Origin: Gemmatimonas sp.
Lineage (GTDB): Bacteria > Gemmatimonadota > Gemmatimonadetes > Gemmatimonadales > Gemmatimonadaceae
Length of the DNA stretch: 64,000 nt
Assembly (NCBI GenBank): GCA_011390885.1
Contig: JAABRO010000015.1
Coordinates: 1-64,000 of the forward strand
Direction: 5' to 3'
A program made the translations under genes and the position numbers. The notes under the pieces were generated by a model. That model saw only the letters and a program-made list of their open reading frames with translations. It was not told the DNA's origin and did not search any database. Positions 47,345-55,829 of this stretch are shown in pieces. Within the stretch, counting starts at the first letter, position 1; every line of letters starts with the position of its first letter.

Positions 47345-49781
47345 GTCCGCTCCGGCGATCGGACACGAGCCCCGCCACGGCCCACGCGAGCGCGAGCAGC
47401 ACGGCCGCGAGGGTGATCAGCTGTCCGGTCGCGTTGCGGTCGTTCTCGAAGTGCAGATGGACCGACTTGGCCCCCGCCGGCAACGGCAAGGCCGAGAGCA
47501 CGAAGTTCGCGCGGTCGACCGTGACCGGCTGGCCATCCACCTCGGCGCGCCACCCCGGGTAGTAGTTCTCGGACACGACGAGTGCGGCACCCGCTGGCAC
47601 CTCGCCCGCGATCGTGAGCTCCACGTCACCGGGAGCGTAGCGCGCGACCGTTGCGGTGACGCCCTCGAGGGCGCCCGGAAGTGCCGAAATGGCGTCTGCC
47701 GGCTGGGCATCGGCGGCGGCCTCGGGAGCGAACATCGCGGCCCGACGCAGGTCGAAGCGCGGGTCGAGCACCGTCGCGAGCGTGCTCTCATCGTCGGCCT
47801 TCACGCGAAGCGGTACGACCCAGGCGTATGGGTTCTCGCCCGGCAGCCGGTAGAGATGGACCTCGCTGCCCGCCGCGTTGCGCGCCGGTCCGGCCAGTCG
47901 CGTGGCCCCCTCGAGCGGCACCTCGGCGAGGTTGGTGTAGAGGTACTGGCTGTTGGTGAGCGCCCAGAAGTTGGGATTGCCGGTGATGCCAGCGCTGCCG
48001 GCGGCCTCGATGAGCCGACGGTAGCGACCGAGTTCATTGCCGTGATAGCCGAGCACATCGCGGATGTCCTGCGCCATGAGCGCCGAGCCGCCGAGGAAGG
48101 GATCCCGCCCCGCCATGGCGCCACCGCCCTGGAAGCCAAGGGCGAGCACGCGTCCCGGCTGTTCAGCCGCACGCATGACGTCGATGGCCGGGTCCGACGC
48201 ATAGAGCGTGTCTGCGCGCTCACTGAACATCCAGTAGTTGCGGCCCACGCTCCACAGATCGAGCGCGACGAGCGCGACCAGTGCATACCCGATGGCGGCC
48301 CCGTTCCGCCGGCCCTGTCCGCGCAGCCAGACGAGCAGTGCGAGGGCGACGGCGATCACGGCCACCCGCAGGCTTCCCGTGAGAACGGCCGGCGCGTTGG
48401 CGTCGATGAGCAGCACGCGCGAGGGGTCGACCATCACGCCTTCGGCCACGCGCGACCAGCCTCCAAGCACACCCAGCAGCGCCGTGAGCAGCCCGGCGGC
48501 GGCGGCGCTGACGGCGAAGCGCGTGCCAAGCCGGCCGGCCAGTAGCCGCTCCGCCCCGAACGCGGCGAGCATGGCAGTGGCGAAGGACACGACGTACAGG
48601 ATGGTGCTCGGCGCCCGGAAGAACTTGGTGCCCGGCACGAGCGCGTAGACCAGCTGGTAGAACGGGGTGTTGCCGCCCCACGCCCAGAGGAGCGTTACGA
48701 TGGCGGTGCCCAGCCAGAACCACGCGTGACCGCGCGACTCGGCGCGGGCGCCTCCGGCCATGCCGGCGACGGCGAGCAGCAGCACGGCGACGCCGAGGTA
48801 CTCGCTGTGGAAATGGATGCCGTTGGCACCCCAGTAGTTGTCGAGAATGCCCGAGAACTGGGGGAGCCACATGTTGATCGTCTCCTCGAGCGGCATGGAG
48901 AACGAGGTGGCGTAATCGTATCCCTTGCCGCCAGCGCGCGGCGACCAGTCCACATACTCGGCCACGGGCAGGAACTGCGCCGCGCCGATCGCGAACCCGA
49001 TGAGCACGGCGGCGAGGGCGAAGCCAAGACGGCCGAACGGGCGCGGGGTGGCCGATGGGGCGGCAGGTGCCGGGGCGCTGTCAGCCTCAGCCCGGGCGCG
49101 TCGCGTGGCATTCGGCCAGATCGCGAGGAAGAGCGCAAAGGCACCCGCGGTGAGCAGCATGTACTGAAGCAACTGCGGGTGCGGGGAGAGCACACCCAGT
49201 CCGATGACCAGCGCGAGCACGCCCCAGCTCCATCGCCGGCCGTCACGCACGCCGCGCACGAGCATCCAGAGCGTGAGCGGCAGGAGGGCGCTCACGAAGA
49301 GCTTGCCGTCGTGGCCCGGCGACGGGAACGACGCCAGCTGCCCGCTCAGCATGTAGGCCACCCCGCCGACGGACGCCGGAATGAGCCCGAATCCGACCGC
49401 GCGCAGGAAGCCCACGCTGAAGAGGCCGGCCATGAAGATGTGCAGCACGAAGCCCCATGTCATGGCGACGTCGGTCGGCAGCAGCAGGCGCAGCAGGAAC
49501 GTGGGGTAATAGATGTCGCCGTGCATGGCGGCGACGTACGGCATGCCCCCTTGCAGGTAGGGATTCCATTGCGGGAAGCCCTGCCCGGCCTTCAGCGACT
49601 CGGCCGCGAACTGGCGGTACGGAAACCCGGCGATGTACTGGTCCGAGTGCGGATTCACCAGAAACCCGCCGCTGAGCGCCGGCCAGGCCAGCAGCATGGT
49701 GCAAATGAGGCACGTCAGCGCGGCCCACATCCACGCGTTTCGTGGAGTCCAGTCCGGCGGCGTGGCGTCGAAACGATCCAT
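47337..49781 (-). CDS. YfhO-like multi-spanning membrane protein
   Basis: An 814-residue protein with about 12-14 membrane helices in residues 15-510 and one at the C-terminus, and a soluble domain between (about 520-780). The early extracytoplasmic loop SDQYIAGFPYRQFAAESLKAGQGFPQWNPYLQGGMPY is typical of the YfhO/GT-C-like family, whose members are thought to transfer sugars from polyprenyl-phosphate donors to glycolipids or teichoic acids. The adjacent polyprenol-phosphate mannosyltransferase-like gene could make its donor. ATG start. A 66-base gap separates it from the upstream gene. Confidence 0.8.
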   Translation of the reverse strand: MDRFDATPPDWTPRNAWMWAALTCLICTMLLAWPALSGGFLVNPHSDQYIAGFPYRQFAAESLKAGQGFPQWNPYLQGGMPYVAAMHGDIYYPTFLLRLLLPTDVAMTWGFVLHIFMAGLFSVGFLRAVGFGLIPASVGGVAYMLSGQLASFPSPGHDGKLFVSALLPLTLWMLVRGVRDGRRWSWGVLALVIGLGVLSPHPQLLQYMLLTAGAFALFLAIWPNATRRARAEADSAPAPAAPSATPRPFGRLGFALAAVLIGFAIGAAQFLPVAEYVDWSPRAGGKGYDYATSFSMPLEETINMWLPQFSGILDNYWGANGIHFHSEYLGVAVLLLAVAGMAGGARAESRGHAWFWLGTAIVTLLWAWGGNTPFYQLVYALVPGTKFFRAPSTILYVVSFATAMLAAFGAERLLAGRLGTRFAVSAAAAGLLTALLGVLGGWSRVAEGVMVDPSRVLLIDANAPAVLTGSLRVAVIAVALALLVWLRGQGRRNGAAIGYALVALVALDLWSVGRNYWMFSERADTLYASDPAIDVMRAAEQPGRVLALGFQGGGAMAGRDPFLGGSALMAQDIRDVLGYHGNELGRYRRLIEAAGSAGITGNPNFWALTNSQYLYTNLAEVPLEGATRLAGPARNAAGSEVHLYRLPGENPYAWVVPLRVKADDESTLATVLDPRFDLRRAAMFAPEAAADAQPADAISALPGALEGVTATVARYAPGDVELTIAGEVPAGAALVVSENYYPGWRAEVDGQPVTVDRANFVLSALPLPAGAKSVHLHFENDRNATGQLITLAAVLLALAWAVAGLVSDRRSGHV

Positions 49782-49847
49782 GCGAAGGTGTTGGCTGAGA
49801 CAAGGAAAAGCGCCCGAGCACGTCGAACCGGCCGGGACGCGTAACGG

Positions 49848-50819
49848 TCACGACCGAGGACGGCGAGCTCCGGGCGCGAGCGCAAGCGAGACGAGCCCTG
49901 GCAGGACCTCGAGCACGATCAGCCAGAGCCGCGAGGCGGCCGCCAGGATCGCGGCGTCCGCAGACCCGGCGATGCCAAGAGTCAGCAGTGCGGCAACCAG
50001 CGCCGTCTCGCGCGCCCCGATGCCGCCGGGCGCGACAAGAAAGAGATACCCTGCAAGATACGAAGCAGTCCAAATTGCGATGAAGGCAGCGACTGCGCCA
50101 CTGACTTCAGGTAGTACGGCATGGCTGAGCAACATGAAGGCCGAGCCGTACCCGACCCAGGAGGCGACGTTGATCGCGACGGCCAGCCAGATCGCACCAT
50201 GCGGCAGGTCACGCTCCGGCATGCGGAGCGACGGGCGTCGCGCGGCAAGCAGACGCAGCACCGCGGGCAGCAACCAGGGGAGCGCCACGACGCCGATCAC
50301 GAAGGCCGCGCTTCCGATCCAGGCCGCGGTGCGATAGCCGGGGCCGAGTGCGTCGAGCACCACCGAGCCGCTCAAGGCGACCACGCCGAAGCCGGCGCCG
50401 ATGTTGATGAGCGTGCCGAGCATGGCGGCGCCCGTCGCGGCGACGGGGTTCACCCCCTCGCGCTGGGCCAGCACGACGAGTGCGCCCACCGACCACACCT
50501 TGCCTGGGATATAGCGTCCGAGATTGGCGATGGTCCATGTGCGCACGGCCGCGCCGTACGACAGGGAGCTCCCCCATCCCGTCATGAGGATGCGCCAACT
50601 CTGGATGAGAACGGCGTAGGTCGCGAGCACGATGGTGCTGGCGGCCGCCACGAACGCCCAGTTCACGGTGAGCGAGGCCGCTGCTTTTCGCAGCGCGTCC
50701 TGCTGCTCGCCAACGGCGCGCGCGATGAACACGAACAGCGCGAGGAGCAGCAGCGTCTGCACGACGCGCCACCAGCGCGAGGCGCGTGGGGCGCCCGACG
50801 ACGTCGGCGCGTCAGGCAC
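49848..50819 (-). CDS. UPF0104 / LPG synthase-type transmembrane (flippase-like) protein
   Basis: A 323-residue membrane protein with about eight helices of the UPF0104 family (AglD/MprF membrane domain). Segments such as WTIANLGRYIPGKVWSVGALVVLAQREGV and LFLVAPGGIGARETALVAALL are conserved family blocks. MprF uses this domain to flip aminoacyl-lipids. In glycan loci relatives are presumed lipid flippases. There is no aminoacyl-transferase domain here. GTG start inside the end of the preceding glycosyltransferase. Confidence 0.83.
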   Translation of the reverse strand: MPDAPTSSGAPRASRWWRVVQTLLLLALFVFIARAVGEQQDALRKAAASLTVNWAFVAAASTIVLATYAVLIQSWRILMTGWGSSLSYGAAVRTWTIANLGRYIPGKVWSVGALVVLAQREGVNPVAATGAAMLGTLINIGAGFGVVALSGSVVLDALGPGYRTAAWIGSAAFVIGVVALPWLLPAVLRLLAARRPSLRMPERDLPHGAIWLAVAINVASWVGYGSAFMLLSHAVLPEVSGAVAAFIAIWTASYLAGYLFLVAPGGIGARETALVAALLTLGIAGSADAAILAAASRLWLIVLEVLPGLVSLALAPGARRPRS

Positions 50820-52017
50820 TGTGCCCCGGGGTCAGGCTCTCGTAGAGCGTGAGATGAAGGCGTGCAACATGCTGTGGACTGAAGACTTGCAGCACATGAT
50901 CTCGCGCCTTCTCTCCGAGCTGACGCGCGTACTCCGGTGAACTGGTCAGCCGATCGATCGACGCGCTGAGGGCTGCGATGTCGCCCACCGGCACCAGCGT
51001 GCCGCCGGCGTCCGGGGCGACGACATCGGGGAGGCCGCCGGAATCGTAGGCGATCACCGGGGTGCCGCAAAGCTGGGATTCTGCGGCCACGAGCCCCAGC
51101 CCCTCTTCTCGCGATGGCATGACGGTGACGGCGGCGCGCCGATAGAGCGCCGGCAGCGCATCGCCCGGCAGGGCTCCGTGCCAGGTGAGCCGGTCGGCGA
51201 GGCCGAGCGATTCGGCGCGCGCTTTCAGCGCGACGCGATCGGGGCCGTCACCCACCACGTCCGCACGAATCGGGGTGGCGCACTGCGCGAGTGCGTCGAT
51301 CAGGTCTGCCACCCCCTTCTGCGCATTGAGACGCCCCACGAAGAGCACGCCGCTGCGAGCGGTCGCTGCGGTGTCCGGCGGCGCAAATCGATCGACCGGC
51401 ACCGGCATCGGGGCGACCTGCACCTGCAGCCCGGGCACGAGCCCTTCCGCCGTGCGGGCCAGCCAGCGAGAGACGGCCGTGACGGCGCCGGCGCGGCCGA
51501 GCACGCGGCGCATGACGATATGCGATGGGGGGATGCGCTGGGCGAGCCGCACGTCGCTGCCGTGCATGGTGACCACGAACGGCGGCATGCCGCCGCGCCC
51601 GGCCCCGGCGTTCCACACCGACAGCCCGGACGGGAACCACCAGTGCGCATGGATCACGTCGAACGGCGCGCCGGCCCGGCGAGCGGCGACGACCGCCTCG
51701 CGAGTGGCCGATCGCATGTGCCACAGCAGCCCCAGCAGCGCGAACCGCCCCGCCCAGGAGCCACGCACCGCCTCGACCATCGTGCCTTCGTAGGCGAGCA
51801 CTTGCCGGTCCTCGCGGGCATAGCGCACGCGTCGTACGGCGATGCCGTCGACCACATCGCGATCGGCGAGGCCCGGCGCGCCGGGAGCGAGCACCTCCAC
51901 GTGCGCGCCGCCCTCCGTCAGCGCCCGTGCCAGCCGCAGCACGAACGAGCCGGCGGCGTCTTCGGCGAACCGCGGGAAGTTGTGGGTGACGAAGAGGACG
52001 CGAGGCGACGCGGGCAC
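50812..52017 (-). CDS. Glycosyltransferase family 4
   Basis: A 401-residue GT-B retaining glycosyltransferase. N-terminal domain VLFVTHNFPRFAEDAAGSFVLRLARAL, with VIHAHWWFPSG and the histidine in FVVTMHGSDV. The C-terminal nucleotide-sugar domain has VLFVGRLNAQKGVADLIDAL and the EX7E-type motif SREEGLGLVAAESQLCGTPVIAYDSGGLPDVV. Acceptor and sugar are not predictable. GTG start, nine bases downstream of the GT2 gene's stop. Confidence 0.9.
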   Translation of the reverse strand: MPASPRVLFVTHNFPRFAEDAAGSFVLRLARALTEGGAHVEVLAPGAPGLADRDVVDGIAVRRVRYAREDRQVLAYEGTMVEAVRGSWAGRFALLGLLWHMRSATREAVVAARRAGAPFDVIHAHWWFPSGLSVWNAGAGRGGMPPFVVTMHGSDVRLAQRIPPSHIVMRRVLGRAGAVTAVSRWLARTAEGLVPGLQVQVAPMPVPVDRFAPPDTAATARSGVLFVGRLNAQKGVADLIDALAQCATPIRADVVGDGPDRVALKARAESLGLADRLTWHGALPGDALPALYRRAAVTVMPSREEGLGLVAAESQLCGTPVIAYDSGGLPDVVAPDAGGTLVPVGDIAALSASIDRLTSSPEYARQLGEKARDHVLQVFSPQHVARLHLTLYESLTPGHSA

Positions 52018-52026
52018 GTCGGCGCG

Positions 52027-53049
52027 TCAGCCGTCGCGTGTGGTGCCGTCGGCGCCCGCGGCGCGGTCGGCGAGCACCTCGTCGAGTGCTCGGCGAATGT
52101 CGCGCATCTCGGCGCGACTCTGCGCGATCTGCTCGCCGAGGATGCCGGTGGCGAAGAACACGCTGCCCAGCAGCAGGCAGGTCTCCACGAGCGTGAGGAG
52201 CGGCCGGTATCCCACGCCACCGAACACGCGCACGCCGACGGCCGCCAGCCCCGTGAGCACGCCCACGGCGAAGAGCGCGGCGCCGAGCATGCCGAAAGCG
52301 AGCAGCGGCTTCTGACCGAAACGCAGCTCGAACCACACGGCGAGCATGTCGAGCACGCCCACCGGGATGCGGCCGATGCCGAACTTCGAGCGGCCGGCGT
52401 TGCGCGGGTAGAGCGGCACCGGAATCTCGGTGACCGTGTACCCCTGACTCGCCGCCACCACGATCATGTACCGGTGCCAGTCGGGGCGCATGGGGAGCGC
52501 CGCCATGATCTCGCTGCGGTAGGCCTTCACGTTGTTCAGGTCGCGAACCGACACCCGGAAGAGCCGGCGGCTCAGGCCGTTGTAGATGCGCGAGACGAAT
52601 GCCTTCTCGTACTCCCCCTGCTTGAAGCCGGTGACCATGTCGGCCTCGCCCTGCAGGATCGGGGCGACGAGCCGCGGGATGTCCTCCGGCTTGAACTGCA
52701 GGTCGGCCGGATAGAACACCAGCACTTCACCACGCGCGTGGAGCCAGCCCGTGCGGAGCGCCTCGGCGATGCCGCGCTGTGCGCGATGCCGCACGGCGCG
52801 CAGGAACCGATACCGCTGCTGCAGCTCCTGCAGCACCTCCCACGTGCCGTCGGTGGAGCCGTCGTCGATGACGACGACCTCGAACACGGCCGCCTGGTCG
52901 GCGAACGCCGCTTCGGCGAGCTCCATGAAGAGGGGCAGGTTCTCGGCCTCGTCCTTGGCGGGCACGAGCACCGAGACGTCGAGCGTGGCCGGCCGCCTCG
53001 TGCGCGGACGCGCATCGGCAAAGCCACCGGGCGGCGCGATCGCGGTCAT
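52027..53049 (-). CDS. Membrane-anchored glycosyltransferase family 2
   Basis: A 340-residue GT2 enzyme of the DPM1/GtrB/ArnC type. Residues 22-230 are the catalytic domain (LDVSVLVPAKDEAENLPLFMELAE, VVVIDDGSTDGTWEVLQEL, LVFYPADLQFKPEDIPRLV). Two membrane helices follow (LLAFGMLGAALFAVGVLTGLAAVGV and LLTLVETCLLLGSVFFATGIL), then a charged tail. It would load a sugar onto polyprenyl phosphate. It starts four bases after rpoN. Confidence 0.9.
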   Translation of the reverse strand: MTAIAPPGGFADARPRTRRPATLDVSVLVPAKDEAENLPLFMELAEAAFADQAAVFEVVVIDDGSTDGTWEVLQELQQRYRFLRAVRHRAQRGIAEALRTGWLHARGEVLVFYPADLQFKPEDIPRLVAPILQGEADMVTGFKQGEYEKAFVSRIYNGLSRRLFRVSVRDLNNVKAYRSEIMAALPMRPDWHRYMIVVAASQGYTVTEIPVPLYPRNAGRSKFGIGRIPVGVLDMLAVWFELRFGQKPLLAFGMLGAALFAVGVLTGLAAVGVRVFGGVGYRPLLTLVETCLLLGSVFFATGILGEQIAQSRAEMRDIRRALDEVLADRAAGADGTTRDG

Positions 53050-53052
53050 CGG

Positions 53053-54549
53053 TCAGACCCGCTTGCGCATGCGCGCCGGAAGGATGCCCAGCTGGTCGCG
53101 ATACTTCGCGACCGTGCGCCGCGCGATCTGCACGCCGGTGCGCTGCAGGATCTCGACGATCGCCTGGTCGGTGAGCGGGTTCTTGTCGTCCTCGCCCGAG
53201 ACCATTTTCTCGATCTGGTCCCGGATGCCGCGCGCCGACACATCGTCGCCGTCGCTGGTGGAGAGGCCGGAGGAGAAGAAGAACTTGAGTGGCAGCACGC
53301 CGCGCGGCGTCTGCACGAACTTCTCGTTCGTGACGCGGCTGACCGTGGACTCGTGCATGCCGACGGCGTCGGCGACCTCGCGCAGCGTGAGCGGGCGCAG
53401 GTACTGGATGCCGCGCTCGAAGTAGTCGCGCTGCCGGTCCACGATGAAGTGCATGACCTTGAGCATGGTCTGCCGCCGCTGCTCGATGGCCTGGATCATC
53501 CAGTTGGCCGAGTTGAGCTTCGAGGCGATGAAGTCCTTGCTTTCGGTGTCGAAGTGCTTGCGGTCGCGCGCCAGCTCCTGGTAGGAGCGGCTCAGCTTGA
53601 GGCGCGGCAGGTTGCCGTCGTTGAGGAAGACATGGTACTGCCCGTCGATCTTGTCGATGACGAGGTCGGGCACGATGTAGTCCTCGCTCGCGGCGGCGAA
53701 ACGCAGCCCGGGCTTGGGATCGAGGCGCGCCACCTCATCGGCGGCTGCCTGCACTTCCTGCGCGTTGATCCCGAAGCGCTTCGAGACCTCGCTCCACCGG
53801 TGCGCGATCAGCTCCTCGAATGCCTCGTTCACCAGGCGCCAGGCCAGCGAATCCTTCGCGCCGGCCGCCTGCAGCTGGAGCAGCAGGCACTCGCGCAGGT
53901 CACGCGCGCCCACGCCCGCCGGATCGAGATCCTGGATGATGCGCAGCATCGCCAGCACCTCCTCGTCCGAGACGGGCGTCGCCGGCGGCAGGTCGAGCTC
54001 CTCGGCCGCACGCAGGAGCACCTCGTTCACGCCGTCGCGAATCTCGTCGAGCGTCGCGGCAAGATGGCCCGCTTCGTCGATGTTGCCGATGAACTCCTCG
54101 GCGAGCAGCTCCTGGCGCGGCGTGAGGTCGAGCAGCGCGATCTGCTCCTTGAGGTGATCCGAGAGGTCCTGCGTCGCCACCGTGACCGGCTCGTACCACT
54201 CGCGCTGGTCGGCCTCCTCGCGCTGGCCGCCGGTCTCGAATCCGTCGAGCAGCACACCCTCCCAATCGATGTCATCGTCGCCGGACTTCTCGGGCTCCGG
54301 TTCGGCGGTGACGTCCCCCTCGGCGAGGTTCTCCGCCTCGGCGGCCTCCTCGCCCTCCTCGGCCGCTTCCGCCTCGTCGTCGTCGGGCTCGACGAGTTCG
54401 AGGAACGGATTCGTGAGCAGTTCCTGCTTCAGGTGCTGCTGGAGGTCGAGCAGGGGCATGTACAGCAGGTCCATCGCCTGGTACAGGCGTGGATTGATCT
54501 TCAGCTCCTGGCGGAGCGAGGTACTCTGCTGCAACCCCGTCTTCATCAC
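53053..54549 (-). CDS. rpoN: RNA polymerase sigma-54 factor RpoN
   Basis: Directs RNA polymerase to -24/-12 promoters that need AAA+ activators. 498 residues. The glutamine/leucine-rich region I (QQSTSLRQELKINPRLYQAMDLLYMPLLDLQQHLKQELLTNPFLEL) is at the N-terminus. A strongly acidic region II of about 60 residues follows. The core-binding and DNA-binding domains end in the RpoN box ARRTVAKYR at 476-484. Its place directly after lptB is a common gene order in Gram-negatives. The upstream gene overlaps by four bases. Confidence 0.95.
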   Translation of the reverse strand: MMKTGLQQSTSLRQELKINPRLYQAMDLLYMPLLDLQQHLKQELLTNPFLELVEPDDDEAEAAEEGEEAAEAENLAEGDVTAEPEPEKSGDDDIDWEGVLLDGFETGGQREEADQREWYEPVTVATQDLSDHLKEQIALLDLTPRQELLAEEFIGNIDEAGHLAATLDEIRDGVNEVLLRAAEELDLPPATPVSDEEVLAMLRIIQDLDPAGVGARDLRECLLLQLQAAGAKDSLAWRLVNEAFEELIAHRWSEVSKRFGINAQEVQAAADEVARLDPKPGLRFAAASEDYIVPDLVIDKIDGQYHVFLNDGNLPRLKLSRSYQELARDRKHFDTESKDFIASKLNSANWMIQAIEQRRQTMLKVMHFIVDRQRDYFERGIQYLRPLTLREVADAVGMHESTVSRVTNEKFVQTPRGVLPLKFFFSSGLSTSDGDDVSARGIRDQIEKMVSGEDDKNPLTDQAIVEILQRTGVQIARRTVAKYRDQLGILPARMRKRV

Positions 54550-55829
54550 ACGGTCGCCTCGGCGGCGGTCTCGGCAAACCGCGCGCGGAGGCGCGCGGTC
54601 AGGGTGGGACCAAGATAGATGCGGGAGACCGTGTCGTCGAACACCAGGTCGCGCACCGTACCCGCGTACTTCACCTGCCCGTCGTACATGATGTACGCCC
54701 GGTCCACGATGTCGAGCGTCTGCTCCACGTTGTGATCCGAGATGAGGACGCCGATCCCCCGATACCGCAACTGTGCGACGATCTTCTGGATGTCGTCCAC
54801 GGCGATCGGATCGACGCCCGCGAAGGGTTCGTCGAGCATCATGAACTTGGGCTCGGTGACGAGGGCCCGCGTGATCTCGAGCCGGCGCCGTTCGCCACCG
54901 GACAGTTGGAACGCCTTGCTGCGGCGCAGGTGCTTGATCTTCAGTTCGTCGAGCAGCGTCTCGAGGCGCTGAGCCCGCTCCTTCGCGCTCAGGTCGAGCG
55001 TCTCGAGGATGGCGAGGATGTTGTCCTCGACCGTGAGCTTGCGGAAGATGGACGGCTCCTGCGCGAGGTAGCCGATGCCTCGCTGTGCCCGCTGGTACAT
55101 CGGCGTGCGCGTGATGTCATCGCCATCGAGGGTGATCCGTCCGGCCAGTGGCGCGATCAGCCCAACGATCATGTAGAAGGTGGTCGTCTTGCCGGCGCCG
55201 TTCGGGCCGAGCAGCCCCACGATCTCCCCCTGCCGCAGCCGCACGGCGACGTCATTCACCACCTTGCGTCCGCGGTAGACCTTGACGAGTCCCTCGGCGG
55301 CCAGCTCGCTGCCGCCAATCGCGGGGAGTTCGGCCGGTGTCTCGTGTCGGGCGACCGTATGCTCTCCCGTCTCCCGCAGTCGAGAAAGGACGGTAGCCCG
55401 GTCGGCCGCGAGCGCCTCGCGCAGCGCGGGGGAGACGCGCACGTGGTCCTCGGGTCCGACCACGCCGGATGCGGGCAGCTCCACGAATCCGTCAGCCGCC
55501 AGGATCGGGAAGGCGGTGTGCGACAGATGGTACCGGATGTCCTCGTCGCCCAGCCGGCTTTCGGCCGTCGCCACATCCCGCCCCTCCGCCGCCACGGACG
55601 CCAGACGCTGCGCGCGGTAGTGCCGTGCCACCTCGTGAAGCGGCGCAGCGCCATCCGGGGAGAACGCGCTCGCCTCGATCACCGCGCGCAGCACGGTGGC
55701 GTGCGACGGGTCGCCGCTCTCCAATCGCTCGAGGAGCGCGCGCGCGGCGTCCGGCAGCCCGCGCGCTGGGTCGCTGCTCTCGGGCGCGCGGCCCGGCGGA
55801 ACGTCGTGGGGGAGGTTGGACTCGGTCAT
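54546..55829 (-). CDS. lptB: LPS export ABC ATPase LptB with an N-terminal extension
   Basis: LptB powers extraction of LPS from the inner membrane with LptFG. Residues 175-420 are a canonical LptB: Walker [11 protein letters not shown] (208-217), [13 protein letters not shown], signature [11 protein letters not shown], Walker [14 protein letters not shown] and the switch histidine in ISDHNVEQ. Residues 1-172 are an unusual extension absent from E. coli LptB (241 residues). It is helical, with a winged-helix-like stretch ([25 protein letters not shown]). The start is fixed by overlap with the lptA stop (ATGA), so the extension is translated unless an internal start is used. A start near residue 172 would need a non-ATG codon. 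lptF and lptG are not in the window. Confidence 0.93.
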   Translation of the reverse strand: MTESNLPHDVPPGRAPESSDPARGLPDAARALLERLESGDPSHATVLRAVIEASAFSPDGAAPLHEVARHYRAQRLASVAAEGRDVATAESRLGDEDIRYHLSHTAFPILAADGFVELPASGVVGPEDHVRVSPALREALAADRATVLSRLRETGEHTVARHETPAELPAIGGSELAAEGLVKVYRGRKVVNDVAVRLRQGEIVGLLGPNGAGKTTTFYMIVGLIAPLAGRITLDGDDITRTPMYQRAQRGIGYLAQEPSIFRKLTVEDNILAILETLDLSAKERAQRLETLLDELKIKHLRRSKAFQLSGGERRRLEITRALVTEPKFMMLDEPFAGVDPIAVDDIQKIVAQLRYRGIGVLISDHNVEQTLDIVDRAYIMYDGQVKYAGTVRDLVFDDTVSRIYLGPTLTARLRARFAETAAEATV

